A stretch of DNA of 60,000 nucleotides from Tubiluchus corallicola (taxonomy: Eukaryota; Priapulida; Priapulimorpha; Priapulimorphida; Tubiluchidae): the NCBI GenBank assembly GCA_030141605.1, contig JAQGDQ010000890.1, positions 1-60,000 of the forward strand. Reading direction: 5' to 3'. The notes beneath the pieces are model-generated. The model saw nothing but the letters and a program-made list of their open reading frames with translations. It was not told the origin of the DNA and searched no databases. This document shows positions 12,339 to 25,419 of the stretch, piece by piece (the stretch's first letter is position 1; every line of letters starts with the position of its first letter). Made by a program: the position numbers and the translations under genes.

Positions 12339-15300
12339 GGCAGTATGTTCGCATAAAGCAAAAAAATGTTACCTCGGCGTGAGGCCCCCCCGGAGGGTGA
12401 GGCCCTAGGCAGTTGCCTAGTTTGCCTATGCTTAAGGCCGGCCCTGTGTATAGGTTGTTATTATTAATTAAACAAATACAAACAAAATACTGGCGCTTTG
12501 TTGGAATAGATGGCTTTTATATACGCTAAATGACACTCAAAAACAATGTCAGATATTACACATATCTCACATGACAGCACATATGGCTGAGTTCACTACA
12601 GAAAAACAAAGTGTGGTAACATTATGTATTATTGCTAAAATTTTGATAGCTGATTAACGAAAAGTCAAATATTCATTGTGAAAATAAAATATTTGTTCTT
12701 AACAAACACGTGGCAAAATTGCCATCATTAAAGTGAATCGTTGCTAAATAGGGCGTCGCTAAGCAAAGATTTACTGTGTAAAATGCAAACGTTCAGAACG
12801 GAAACCACAAACTCACCTTTTTCTTGAAGCCAGATTCATTCCATTTATGGAGTAGAAATCTGCTGAGAATGAACCTACCAACTCCTAACAATAAAAAATT
12901 AAACACTTAAATTATAAAAAAATGTTATAATTTTTTATTAAACAATATCTGTAAAGTGCGTATTTCACTCGAAGTAAGAGACCAAGTTAGTATATAATCA
13001 TTTTATTTGTTACAAATAAAAGACATAAATTTCAGTCATTGGACTTTTAGTCCAATAGCAGGAATTACAAACACAAAAAGATTGTACACAGTAATACACA
13101 AACAAAAACATGTAATCTCACAAGCACTATATGAACAGAAGATGTATATTAGTCTGAAAGACTGGTGCAATATAGATTCAAAAGTACAGATTTAAAATAA
13201 AATAATTCAATACATTGTTATAAGCAGGGCCGGTTTATGACCTTTTGGGGCCCCTAAGCTAATCAAATTATGGGGGTCTCCTAAGAGAGAGCCATTCTTT
13301 AAACCATCCAACTTCAAACAGCGATCCTTTATTTCAGATAATTCGCAACAAACAGGGGCCACTTTTTTAAAATTGGGTTTTCAGACTTCTGGGTCTCCTT
13401 TTTTAAAGTTGAAATTTCATTTCAAGTTAAATAAATCATTCAGCCAGGCAAAATATTAAAATATTGTACGCACTGTTCAAAAAAATTATATTTGAAACTC
13501 TTTTAGCAGGGCCCCCTCGAGCTTTGAACTCCCAAGTATGAGGCACCCAAGGCTGCAGCCTATACTAGTCCATAGGATAATTTGCTCTGGTTGAAAGTTA
13601 ATTTCAGTAAGTTATAAGTTACTTAATAACTTGTTAGCAGACTTGCATTACAATTGTACTCCGTAATTTGTATGACAAACATTATATTCACTATGAAAAT
13701 GTCCACGAATATTTTGAAAGCTTCTAGAAAGAAGGTGTTTTACAGTGCCATGTCCCGCACAATGAAAGCAAACAATTCTGTTTTAGCTATTATTGTAAAC
13801 AGAGACCAGTACTTGCACTCTTTAATATTGAACAAGTGGAGTGGCAAGCTACTCATACATTAATTATAATTTAACTCTGTAATTTGTCCTGTTAAATAGA
13901 GTTATGTAGTATATAGTTCATATTTTAACTTTGTATTTGATGCTGTATTGAAGCAAATCTAAAATAAGGGTGTCTATCTATCTAGATAATCTCATTTCCA
14001 CATATTTGCAGTAGAAAGCCACGTAGGAGAATACAAGAGCTCTGCTAGATTAAAATCTCATTAATAACCTCACATTCTTTGCTTTAACAATTATACAGCC
14101 ATGTAGCAATTACCAGATGGTTGCTTATTTAACTTTTGGACAGTTGATTGATTCCGATAAGGAAAGTAACGGAATAGTCACGGCGTGACCTGAGCAACCC
14201 AAGTTAGCCAAAGTCAGACCTGGTTGGTGAATGGATAGGCAAATGAGGGAAAAACAACTTCTGTATAGTTTCAGCTGCATTTGCACACGAATGAGGCCAA
14301 ATAAACTCCACTGCCAGGCTCAGTTTATCATCTGAATATATTATTCTTGAGCTAGGTTCTGATACCGTCACAGTCACTTACATTCTCTACGTTCGAGTGA
14401 TGGCTCACGGCCTAGCTTAATAAAAAATTAAGCAAAAATTCATTAAATTTGAAAGCTAAAAGCTTTCGGAATATTTGCACTTATAATTCTGATACTAACA
14501 ATTTTCCTAATAAAAGTTTTACATCAATTTTCGCTACTTACAACTTTCAGAGTTGTTCTTACGACAAATTTCTGTTCATTTTCTTGATGACCAAGCCTTA
14601 CATGCTTACTTACTGCTTACGTGCTTACCTACTGCTTACCTGCTGCTTTATCCCTTCACTGCAAGTTATAACTTTGTTCTTAAACTGTAATCAGTATTGC
14701 TTTAATGTTAAATACAAGTAGTATTTCTTTGGTTTTTGTGATTTTTCATATAAAGTAAGTCCTCGCTTAGCGACGCTAATGCGTTGTAGCAAATGTGATG
14801 TTAAGAGAAACGTCGTTAAACAAAACCAAAACTTCCATAGAAAGTAATGTAAAAGAATTGAAATACGCTGAAGAGGCAAAAATCAATGCTGCTTAAATCA
14901 AATATAAATTAAATATTTTATGATTTTCTTTATGGGTTCTGTTAATTAATCTCTTTCTGCTTGCTTAAAAGGTGTTAAATGTTCAGCATCGTTAAAATGA
15001 AACGTCGTTAAATGAGGAGTCGTTAAGGGAGGATTTGCTGTATACAAAACATTTCTAGTCTTTCCATGTCATTCATCAACAAAACAACACAAATCATTTA
15101 AACTCTTCCTTGCATGAACTGTTCAACTTACAGTTCGGTTTTCCCGAAAGAACCAGCCAGATTGCGCTCGGTTGAATGTAATTGATTTGGTTGACATTTG
15201 CGCAGCTACGATATCGCTAGACATCAATATATCAACTTCTTCTTCTATTTCTGCTTCTGATTCCTATAAATTACAAGTGAATTGTAAAACTTGATCAGTT

Positions 15301-18300
15301 TTTAAAATATTTAATTCCTAAAAAAAGTTCATACCAAAATATGTTTTTGGACGTGCAAATGTATTTATGAGAACAGACAATTTGGCTACATACTATATAT
15401 AATATATACGTGCTCAGAACTAGCTAACCAGTACCACAATAATTTTGGAACGTTTGCATTAGCAAACAATCTCTATATAAGTCATGTGACTTTCTATAAT
15501 CTAAGTGTTAAGTTTATATCATTTTAATAGAGGATTCATTATTCACTATTAACTCCCAAATAAAATCTCCCAAATTAATAAAAATAAACTCTCGGTTTTT
15601 ACGGTTAATTTAAAGGCTGACTTTTACACATTCTAAATTCTCATTTTATTATAACCAGGAAAGAAAGCTAATTAAAGGTGCCTCATTTTTATTACTTTAA
15701 CTTTAACTAAATGATCCACATCGAAGAAACGTCATGAATATGATACTGAAAATGCAGAAAGAAAGTACACATAAATGTCAATGTTTGGCACGATGCCAAA
15801 AGTTACAAACAAGATCACTTGCTGTGTGTACCTAATGATAAATGTGGAGTTCAAAAGATTTATAAGTAAACTTGTATTTCCAAAGCAAACTGTACAATCA
15901 ATGACTAATTGATAGTTTACAGTACTCAATTCTTTTTGTTTGAAGATTATGCACTACAGTATATACTGTACAAGTAAAAATAAAGAAGAAAGATTATATA
16001 TTGCAAATGTTCACTGCAAATTGCAAACACTAATATGTACCAAACTAAAAAATATGCCAATAATTGCATTTAGTTAACTAAAAAAAATACTTTTTAGCTA
16101 TAATGTATTTGTGCACAAAAACTCACCTCATAACGGACTTTATGAAATGTACAAGCTTTATTGTCTAATAATGTAAGAGACTGGGATGGTTTAAGATCAC
16201 CATTAAATATAAAAGAAATATCTCCACGCTCCCATCGCATATCATTGAAATCTAACAATGTTGTGTCCATTCTGTAAACCAAAAAACATTTATAGTAAGT
16301 ATTAGCAAAACAGAACACTAATTAAAGTCAAATGAAACCCATTTTTATTCAACTATCTATAACTTTATATTAATTCAAGTATTAAATACCCTTAGTTTCG
16401 TTTTAATGCCAACAGACATTTGTAGATATGAGTAGCTAGCACTAATTTCAACAGAGTGCCACTATGCTTGTTAAATATACTGAATGTCACAAATGAAGAG
16501 AAAAACATATTTTGTCTTTACTTAAAACAATTTTTCTTTCATGACACAGTTTGGACTGAACTTGAGAAATTAAGATATCAGTTGTGTCATTGTCGTTTAC
16601 AAAAGCTGCTTTTGTCACTTAAATTACCTAGTACTACTTTTTGTCACAGCAAAGAGCAAGGGCACAGAAAGAGTAAAATGGGGATCATGATGATGAGGAG
16701 GAAAAAATATGGTGAAGGAGAAAGAAACGCGAGAGCAGGAAGTTTTAAAATGTGGCAAACCCACAAGGTACTGTACAACTACTAAGCTTAGTTCGTGTAG
16801 AAAGATTTTGATAGGCGTTCAATGATTTTAACTCATTTAAGTCAAAAGTAATCTTCTTTAAAAGTTTTGCACTCTGCATGTTTTTTGCATTTTAAACTGA
16901 TATGGGTTATTGAGAGAAAGTAAAGACCTAGCATCCTCGCTAATTATGTTCAGCACTGCATTCAGGCACCAAGGCAGTAAGTTAAGTAGTAGATGTTCCC
17001 TTTTTACAGATATCAGAAAATTCGGACAAAATGTGGTCCGTTGTTTCACGAGCTGACCCCTTTTTGGCGGGCCGTCACTTTGTTTATGTCACGTGCATCA
17101 GTGCAACCATGTGTATATCTCCATGTATAAGAATATAGAATCAATTATGTGGAGCTATTTGAGTCAATTGCCGACAGTTTTTATATACTTTTGCATAGGA
17201 GTAGCCCATACTAGATGTTTCTCAGACAATTAGGCGATTGATTCTACATTACTGTGAGTCTAAAATAGGGCGCCTACTGTATCGAGTAATCGACAAATTC
17301 GGACCGATATCTCCCCGCTTTTGTCCGGCAAACAGAGATATGTGTAAGTACTTATTTATTGTATTTATTAGAATTAGCAATATACTTTAAGAAAAAAATT
17401 TTACATTTGGCCTGAACTATATTTAAAACAATGAAACAGTTAAATAACAATAAATGAATATTTAATTTACCGAATAGAACAGCCTCGCTTATGTATTCGA
17501 CAGACATCTGACGGCAGAATACGAGATACCAAAGGAACTGAAAGAAAATCATAAGAAATTACTATTTTTCCATTCATTAGTTATTTGTTTATATTTATAT
17601 TATTTTATCCACATTTGAAATATTTATCCACATCTAACGCAGACCTACAGAAGTTAGCCAACCACAAATTATATGTTGCCCATCCTAGTCCTTTCAGAAG
17701 CAGTATTGCTAAATTACGAGTCAGATGAGTCCTGAGCTAAGTCATCAAACTAAAACAAATTACCAAAACTAATAATATTGCATCGTAATTAGATCTGCTA
17801 TTAATGCCAAATTTTAAGCTAAATCGTTAAGCTTAAACCTAAAACTAGCTTGACATCAAACTTAATATGTTTTTGGTTATAAAATGAACTTGCAGACCAC
17901 AGTGATAGACCATAAAAATATATTAGCCATCTGTATAAAGGAAGACATTTTACCATACTTCTCAGAATATTGAACATACTACAATTAGAATTTAAAGTTT
18001 TTGCACATAAACTAATTCTTCTTCTTATTTTTTATATCATTTCTGTGCATCAGATGCAGCTATGTGGCAGTCTTTAACACTGAATAATAAGCATTAAAAT
18101 GCACAATTAGCCTAGGTTACTTCTGCCTAAAACATTAGTGCAAATTTAGGTAAAGCCATAATAATTGGCATAAAACAACAAATTTCAAACTTTGTTGCCA
18201 CAGTCAAGTGTGAAGCACATGTTTGAAGTAATCGGTGTATTTGAACACTTTTTATGACGCCTTGTGCAATGTTTGCATATGGAGTTCAATAGTTCAACAA

Positions 18301-21300
18301 AGTTTACAGTTAGCTTAAGAGATCACAAACAGACAAGACAACATTGGCTTTGTGCTAAGTGCATCCAGGTGATAAAACAGCTTCTTAGTTGCATAGTTAA
18401 ATAACACATTAAAATAGAGTTTGGTTTAAATTTATTATATTATTACATTACGACAATACGACAACTGTTTAATTCAGTTTTCCAAACAGCTTCCGTAATA
18501 AATTTACAAAGTCAATTTCTTAGACTTGCATCGCATACTGCTACATTTTAAACAGTCTTGCACGACAAAATGTTAATTAATAAAACAAGAATGAGAATTT
18601 AACAAATGACATCCAGATATTTCTCAGTCTAACTATGCAGAAAACTACATAAAGAACAAAACCATGGTGCCACAATTGCATTTATTAAATTAAATTTTTA
18701 ACGCAGCCACATCTGCAGCTTTGATGAAGTGCAAATAAAAATTTTTACTCAAGAAACCTTTTCTAATCAAAGATCAGAATTTTTCAGCAATTTTGCTACA
18801 CAGTGGATGCCTTAAATTGTTGTCATGAACTAAGAGATGGTTACGAGACATGAGTGTATTGCAATTGCCGCAATTTTTTCATATAAGATGTATAAGCATA
18901 TAAGATGCACCCTTCACTTTGTAGGCAAAATTAAGAAAAAAGGTTTTAGACTTCATTTAGGCCTATGGTCATTTTTTTGCTTAGTGTAACGAAGGAGTTT
19001 TTAATAATACACGCATGTGACGATTTCAACCGATCAATTTGGATTTTGATTCATATATATTCACGTATTATCTTCTCAGTGGAGGTGAGCAAGCACCCTT
19101 TTAGCAATCAGGTTACCAAGCTTGTTTGCAGCTTGTAATCTAAATAATATTGCACAACTCTGGCATTTCTTGCCATACAACAGCTACTTAGTACCAACAA
19201 ATTTTCATGAGTTTTCAGCATTGTTGCTCAACCTTGTTGAATACATTTGCATTTGCCAAAATTGTCTGGTAAGTACAACATTAAACCTCATTTCAAAAAA
19301 TCCTTTTGTGCATGATAAAAATTCACGAATCAAATGCCTGTGTAACATATATGCCTATTATAAGTGTAGGAATAAAAGTTGTGATCTAAATTAGGCTCCT
19401 ATATTCAATGTGAAAGACATAGATTGCTTTTAACACGGTTTTTACTGAAAAAAAGTGCTTTACATGGTGAACCATACAGTAGAAAGTGAGCTTGAATCAT
19501 TAAGCAGTGTCTTTACAAAATTGGTTTTTTTGCACACTAAAACACTTTAAGCATGGTACCTAACATAAGTTAGTAAAATAACATGAAATTTACTATTTAA
19601 ATGAAACTAACCCCAGCTCTGAAAATCCCATTTGAGCTCCATGTAAAAATCACCTAGTTGTTTTAAGGCTTGCCTCAACCTCGGCCGACGATCTTCTAGA
19701 AGTTCACGTGATTGACTCTTTAATTTCCTCAGCAGCGCTGAAACTATTTTTAAAGTAAAATGATCAATAAATGCAAATTTTGTAACAAAACAAAAAAACA
19801 AACTACCAAAGTCTTTTCTCGTGATATTCACAAATGTTTCCTATATTTCACCCTTTTCCCAAAGAAAGGTCAAAATTTTGGACATTCCGACACTTTTTAG
19901 TGGTTATCAGTTACTTATCGTAGACTGGAATTTTTTGTTGTTGCTCAATTAGTTTTTCTTCTGTTGAAAGACGGTTGTCCCATTTAAAACCATTTCAGAG
20001 ATACAACAACTGATTGGTAACTGATATCTAAATATTGAACATTTAATGAAGGCAAATTGATCAATAAACAATGGACTACTGACCTATTGCATTTGGCAAC
20101 AAGGCTTTTTAAACTGCTGGAACATTGTGTGATTTGATGCCATTATTACTGGCATGTCTGACAGTTTTTACAAATTATTTATACTAATCATGGATCTATT
20201 GGTTGTTTCCACTCAACAATAACTCAGCTTTCCGTCGCCACAAAAGCACTAATTTTCAAATCACAATAGGGTTACAAAGTTTCATAATACATCTATCATT
20301 CTGTAAATGTAAAATTTGGGCAGCTTTTACCAAATACCTGATCCATTAAAACAATCAAAACCTGATAAGTGATAACAGAGCTATTCATAACTACAGTTTG
20401 AAAAATGGTCATTTTTAAGAAAATTTATTTTTAAAGAAATTTTTAACAAAGTAAGCCTACAACGTAATTCAAAGTTAAGACTTGCAAAAAGGCTGCAAAG
20501 TACACAAAAACACGTGTGATATGTTTAACTACGAAAAACTATAATATTATAATTTTTAATATAAATAAAATTATAACAAAAATATTTAAAAAAAATAAGA
20601 GCATTTATGGTATCTTTAAAGATCATTCATTTTAAGATGTTAAATGTATGGTCACCATAAATGAAGAACAATGGAAAATTCTTTAAAATAGTAAACACCA
20701 TTATTTACTGTATACAAAGCTCAAGAATAAACAAAAAGCAAAAATTAAAAAAAACACAAAATGGATATATTGAAGGTCATAGAACAAAGAGTTAGTAGTT
20801 CTGACACTGAAACTGATAGAAACTAAAAATTCTGATTAGTGTAAAAGTTTAGCTTCAAATACATATCCCAAAAGCTTTCTGTGCAAAGTTTTCTTGCTAA
20901 CTCAAAATATTTGTGCCACGTGGCAAAACGTCACTGTAACACCATCCCAGTACCACTAATTCATCGGAAAACACATTATTGATCTTACACAGCATAAAAA
21001 GTAAGTTAAACTTTTACTTAGTTAGTGAAGAGTGTGCTACGAACGCTTTATTTATTTTTTCAAACTTTATCTTTGTTTATTCCTCTTTCAAACAGTTCGA
21101 ACAGCCTGTGGAATAAATCACTAGGAAATAGCTGCAGGAAAAGAATATCGCATCCGCAGGCTGCTTAAACGGGTGCATTGAAAACAATATAAACAGATTT
21201 TATCTATTCTGCATCATCCAAAATGCATCTGCATCCGCAAGTTACATAAACGCCACTTAACATGGTACTAATAAGAACCATAACTGCTAACTCACTTGTC

Positions 21301-23349
21301 AGTCTGTCTCCATAACTGATTGCCTCTGCTAAAGGACTCCAACCTTGAGAGTTTTTTATTTTCACGGGAGCATTGTGAGCAAGCAATAAATACACACATT
21401 CTACAAATTCGAAACAAATAGTTTAACTGTATATAAAGGAATGTAGGCCAATTTTGTAGTGTTTCCATTACTGCTACCACTACATTTACCACGACTACTA
21501 CCATTACTACCACTACCCGGGTACCCTAGTAATTACCTACATTGTTTATTACCCGAGCCCAATTTTTTTACATACTTCCAACAATGAAAATGCTGACTCT
21601 ATTAAATTTTGTAACACAATAACCATTGTTCAAAAATTTAAACTTTAAACGCCACCTTCTGCTGTGCACTTCATCTGTGGGTACCTACTAGAAGACTATT
21701 AACTGCTGCTTTACAGGATAACAGCCAGTAGGGAGCTGCCAGGTCAAACCATCTTTGCCATAGGGGTGGCTTACAAAAAACAAACTATGATTCCTTTACT
21801 AAGGGGTTAATTATCCAAATGAAATTCTTTATTAATCTTTAAAAACCAATTTCAGGCCACTAACAAAGACACAAATAAACAGACCTATAAGTTTAAAAGC
21901 CCCCAAAAAGCATAGTATAGATTATTTTATTCACCTAATCCTACGCTGTATTAATAGTGCTCAGTGCAGTATTACCTAACTGACATAGCTCACTCATTGA
22001 AAAAGCATGCAATATAATAATTAAGAAGTCTGGCAGTTAAAAAATCAGTCAAATGCATTGTGGGGGGAAAATACTAACTTTTGTGACTTACAGCTCATGT
22101 GTTCAAGCTCTCAGGGTATAATAAATGAATGCTTGTTGTTAACATAACAGTGCAGTTAGTTAAAATGTACCAGTGGTTGTTTTTATTTGTGAACATCAAT
22201 CATTACAGTTTTTTCACTACCGCTGAATCATAACAAGGTTCCGGGTATCTGCCTGGGACTATGTCGAGCACATGTATTATCTGGATAAATTTTTTTATCT
22301 GGCCTTTGTACTTTTTGTCTAGCTACCTACAGAAATTTTATACATTAACCAACAAACAATATTTATACAGGCCTATAAAGCTGCTTCAATTCAAGTAAAC
22401 TAAAGTTTCAAATGCATTAGCAGTAGCCATTATTCAATAATATAAAACTTTAATTTTATACACACATTATCTGCAGTTTCATTCAATCATCTGCAGCTCA
22501 TAAGTATAGTAATGTGTGCATTTACATAATCTCTATATCATGACGTGGGCTCGTGAAACAATGTCATTACTTCATGGTGGGATGCACATGATTATCACGA
22601 CAAAATTTCATGTTGGCATTATCACATTTTTACAATGAGTTGTAGCAACAGCATGACACTGTGTCTGCACAGATTTTGCCTGATAACGGCTACACGGTCA
22701 CAATGCTTTTATAGTGCTAAAGTGATTTAAAGCTTACGATTCGAATCATAAGATTTGAAAACATACCCTTTTTCCCAAGCATGACAGCTAAATGTAAAGC
22801 TGTGTTTCCTATAAAAACAAACAAACATAAAATCCTTAAAAAATTTAATCCCAGCAAAAGCTACAACATAGAATTGATAAAATTTGGCAGAGAAAGTTTG
22901 CTTTGTAGTGCAGTCACAACAGTAAGATCTTTTCAATTAAATTCCATTTTATTTTTAATACACTTAATAGATTAACCACTATTTTTTGGTTAAATTTGAT
23001 TCTGGTAACTTTTATGAGCAAAGATGTCAGTAAAGAAATTATATTTTAATTTATCATAGTGGTTACAACTCAGCATAAAACGGGGGTAATAAGATATCAT
23101 AACTCGAATGACGATTACTGTGCCAATTTTAACTAGTAATAAAAAAGTAGTATTAAGTGACATAGAATGCAACATTTGGTTAAAATAAACAACGGAAACG
23201 AAATATGATAATTAGTTTAATAATATTTGCTGCAACTAACCATGAATATCTTGCAGTCCTATGTCGTTTACACGTAGCAGTGCTGAAAGACGTCGTACAT
23301 CTCCATTAAATATGCATTCATGGAGGGGATAATCACTGTTTGCCTCCAT
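6286..23349 (-). CDS. ANKRD13C: ANKRD13C-like ankyrin-repeat, GPCR-chaperone domain protein (12 coding exons, complete)
   Basis: Coding exons, 5' to 3': 23349-23241, 22808-22767, 21400-21296, 19737-19612, 17537-17471, 16271-16127, 15263-15132, 12884-12817, 11566-11467, 10737-10556, 9175-9075, 6419-6286. All have AG acceptors and GT donors and compatible phases, giving 1311 nt (436 residues plus TGA). Residues about 7-95 form ankyrin repeats (GNTALHLAVMLGKK; NSQGWSPLAEAISYGDR). The rest matches the ANKRD13 GPCR-chaperone region (LGDFYMELKWDFQSW, GDISFIFNGD, EEEVDILMSSDI, REHLSEEDL, APFKHFNKL, LKLPPGFPVKI), ending RFHDL where human ANKRD13C ends RFPDL. It lacks the C-terminal ubiquitin-interacting motifs of ANKRD13A/B/D, which points to the C paralogue. 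Human ANKRD13C is an ER-associated chaperone-like regulator of GPCR biogenesis; that role here is inferred. The start lies in a good context (A at -3, G at +4). Human ANKRD13C has about 100 more N-terminal residues, so an upstream start cannot be fully excluded. Confidence 0.95.
6650..7310. repeat. Dispersed repeat, also seen at 35037
   Basis: In the last ANKRD13C intron. The reverse complement of about 7160-7310 (GCAAAGGCCCCGCAAAAATT, then AACGCAAAGCCAGCAGCA) matches 35037-35250 in the TLR gene. Left boundary uncertain; no coding potential recognised. Confidence 0.6.
7390..7877. mobile_element. hAT-like MITE, 488 bp
   Basis: Ends TAGTGATGGGCGATT and the complement TAATGAAGGGTGATT. Flanked by CAGATGAT (7382-7389) and CAGACGAT (7878-7885), an 8-bp duplication with one change. 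Lies in the last ANKRD13C intron. Confidence 0.7.
8377..9011. mobile_element. TIR element, copy 1
   Basis: Ends TGTGTGCTTGCAAACC and the complement TGTGTGCTTGCGTAGC, with longer similarity (CTGTCCGTAAGTCGGCA against CGTCCATCAGTCGGCAA). Shares most of its length with 10779-11298. No transposase; superfamily not assigned because a target duplication is not clear. Confidence 0.7.
9366..10545. repeat. Likely hAT-related sequence with GAATATTCG motifs
   Basis: Begins AGGGGTGGGAATAACG and ends near GATCATTC-complement sequence with AGGAGTGATCATT. Interior motifs such as TCGAATATTCG and GAATTCGA recur, as in some hAT-type repeats. No target duplication found; boundaries uncertain. Contains the plus-strand reading frame at 9779-10063. 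Confidence 0.4.
9779..10063 (+). CDS. Unrecognised open frame, 94 codons (low confidence)
   Basis: Antisense within ANKRD13C intron 10. From MTKCEQYTQLPSELLGLLNE to SASVSEQVLFSMWLIRCHK the composition looks protein-like, and AAG|GTAATC after CHK could be a donor. I recognise no family. It could be a decayed transposon exon from the surrounding repeat. Confidence 0.2.
   Translation: MNDFFLNVPIPSSKFFYATKMTKCEQYTQLPSELLGLLNEMTVFRHMAAKTAHRFYQGNDVDSVPKFSASVSEQVLFSMWLIRCHKVIKQYFII
10779..11298. mobile_element. TIR element, copy 2
   Basis: Diverged copy of 8377-9011, same orientation: both carry CTGTCC[G/A]TAAGTCGGCA near the left end, CAGGAAGAGCCATCTA in the middle and TGGACGATTTTGCTA at the right end. 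The left terminus TGTGTGCTTG matches the complement of the right. Confidence 0.7.
11936..12446. mobile_element. hAT-like MITE filled by a (GA)n tract
   Basis: Ends CAGGGCCGGCCTTAGG and the complement CAGGGCCGGCCTTAAG, flanked by an exact 8-bp duplication TGTATAGG (11928-11935 and 12447-12454). About 290 bp of its 511 bp is an impure GA microsatellite. Lies in ANKRD13C intron 8. Confidence 0.85.
12045..12333. repeat. (GA)n microsatellite
   Basis: Nearly pure GA dinucleotides with a few interruptions (GGGGAGGGAA, GGAGACAGAGAAGAGGG). Opens long meaningless frames of RE or LS repeats on both strands. Confidence 0.95.
13225..13589. mobile_element. hAT-like MITE
   Basis: Starts CAGGGCCGGTTTATGACC and ends with the complement of CAGAGCAAATTATCC. 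Flanks are GTTATAAG and GTTGAAAG, a decayed 8-bp duplication. Shares the CTGCAGCCTATACTAG end block with the repeat at 31938-32247. Confidence 0.6.
14753..15040. mobile_element. Tc1/mariner-like MITE
   Basis: Left end AAGTAAGTCCTCGCTTAGCG resembles the complement of the right end (CAGCAAATCCTCCCTTAACG), with TA on both sides (14751-14752, 15041-15042). A partial relative lies near 12726-12775 (GTCGCTAAGCAAAGATTTAC). Both are in ANKRD13C introns. Confidence 0.6.
23241..23349 (-). CDS. ANKRD13C: ANKRD13C exon 1 with start codon
   Basis: Encodes MEANSDYPLHECIFNGDVRR and the first ankyrin helix, ending in phase 1 at CATG|GTTAGT. Human ANKRD13C has YPVHECVFKGDVRR at the equivalent place, so the start of homology is clear. 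The exon is preceded by a leader with two very short upstream ORFs. Confidence 0.93.
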
Positions 23350-23363
23350 TTTGCGTTTCCTGC

Positions 23364-23400
23364 TCAAAGCGTCATTGTGTTCATTTTAAGGCGATTTCAT
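23364..23400 (-). promoter_or_regulatory. Two short upstream ORFs in the likely 5' leader of ANKRD13C
   Basis: Just upstream of the start codon the minus strand carries an ATG at 23400 opening MKSP followed by TAA (23400-23386), then an ATG at 23384 opening MNTMTL followed by TGA (23384-23364). Both end before the main ATG at 23349. If transcription begins upstream of 23400 they would be translated first and could lower initiation at the main start. The transcription start is not visible, so this is conditional. Confidence 0.4.
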
Positions 23401-23409
23401 TTTATTTTC

Positions 23410-24760
23410 TCCACGACTTGGCGGCGCAACAGTTCAGTTCAATAACTAAGAGCTGTAAAGCAGCAACCGCCTCTCTGTAATTTACACTGTGCAACTAATT
23501 GTGCTTAAACAGTAAAATTTCTCAAAGTTTTGGAAGAAAATATTTAAAAATATACACACCCGCTCATAAACACAAATGTATTGCCCACTATTATTATAAC
23601 GTTAATTATAAATAATTTATATTATAAGTTAAAAAAAGACAAGGCACCTCACTTTTGCTGAGACAAACAGATAACATGTGCCGCGGGCTGTTACATATCT
23701 CTGGCTTGCTGAATCATTACAAATCATAATTATCTCAGTGCTTGAATCAATGCAGTTGGTTATAAGATTCGGCCCCACTCTTGACCTCAGCGAACTTATC
23801 CTCTCGCCTGAGATGTGGTTGCCATCACTGAATAACCAATACAGCTGCATTGATGCGATAAAAAGTGTGGTTTTTGGTATAACTCAACAGCTATGATACA
23901 AAGACATTTTTCCAGTATCATTGTTGTGGAACCTTAAGCCTGAATGAAATTGTTGCTGACTGTAACAGATTCGTTACTATCTGCTGCATATTTTTTGCCA
24001 AGGTTTACCTATATTTGGCCCAAATTCATTTTATTACAGTTCAAACTTAGATAAAACCCTTATTTACTTAAATTTTTTAAGATTCTGTCAACTAGTCCAT
24101 GTTTGAGATTTTATAGTTGCATAAATTAGATACTTTGATCGTCTCTTGGTAGTGCTCGTTTTCAGAAAATTTCCCTGCTAGCTCTGTTAGCAGTATTGAT
24201 ATGAACAGCATAGATATTATGGCAGACATAATAGCAATCTAGCAAAAAGTGTTTGTCCTTTTAAGCGAGCCTGTCACATCAGACGAGAATAGCGCAAGTA
24301 AAAAGCTGAGATAAACAGAAACTGGGGAATGTTAGATCAACCAGATACACTCGTTATATGTACACAGACATCAAGCACGCAAATGATGTATCATAACTTA
24401 TTTCGGACAAAAGAAGTTTGTTTAAATCTATGATGTATCATTTTTTTAAATATTTTATTCCAAAAATTTTACACAAATTTTTCTTTACTGGATCGACATT
24501 AACAAAACACTAACAAAATTTTTATGACATCTTTAAAAAATTAATCATGCAGTTAAAGGTAATAAACTTTTATTATAATGAAAACTTTAACTGTAATTTC
24601 TTATCAATCTTCCCTTTTCAAATACTCCACATATAGGTGCTCATTATACACTACACACTACAATATTAATTACCAACTTTACTATTACGAAAAATGTATC
24701 ATTAATTTAATTAATTAACAATATTAACTAGCACTCAGTATTTTAATAACGTTCCCAACA
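23410..24760. other. Intergenic, upstream of ANKRD13C
   Basis: Should contain the ANKRD13C promoter, since the leader runs up from 23349. I see no TATA box at a convincing distance. A GC-richer patch (GGCGGCGCAAC, near 23422) is the only local change in composition. Otherwise AT-rich with no recognised gene. Confidence 0.4.
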
Positions 24761-24780
24761 TTTCGAACAGCAACAACCAC

Positions 24781-24828
24781 AGCAGCAGCAGCAGCAGCAA
24801 TAACAACAACAACAACAACAACAACACT
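24781..24828. repeat. (CAG)n/(CAA)n microsatellite
   Basis: Six CAG units followed by TAA and about eight CAA units. No surrounding open gene. Confidence 0.9.
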
Positions 24829-25039
24829 GGGAGAGCAACTAACTGTAATATCTTATAAAACATAATTAAGCGATTATAAGATTAATTTTAATGAATCACG
24901 TACATACGTCTCATTTTTGCTACCTAACCACTACAGACGTAAATTAAGAATAATTTATTATTATGATGCTACCAAAACTGCCCGTATTCATCACAATAAT
25001 CACTTATCACCATTGTAATTCACACGCGTATTTAGCTGG

Positions 25040-25125
25040 ACGATTTATTCCACTGATTGATAATGTGTTCTTGATCAAACGTTAGTGGGTTCAAATCCAA
25101 TGCTTGTTCCGAACATTAAAATGGG
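25040..25125 (+). repeat. tRNA-like SINE fragment (weak)
   Basis: GGGTTCAAATCCAATG (25088 on) resembles an RNA polymerase III B box, about 50 bp after a poor A-box-like stretch. It has no cloverleaf that I can pair, so a tRNA-derived SINE remnant is more likely than a tRNA. Confidence 0.3.
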
Positions 25126-25195
25126 CCCTGCTGGTCTTTGCAAATCAAGTACAGCATCAAAAAATTATTATCCAAGCTCTGCTTATATTATATTG

Positions 25196-25419
<224 letters not shown>

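Noticed and set aside
11903-12408. Ser-Leu and Arg-Glu repeat frames
   Set aside because: Products of the GA microsatellite inside a MITE.
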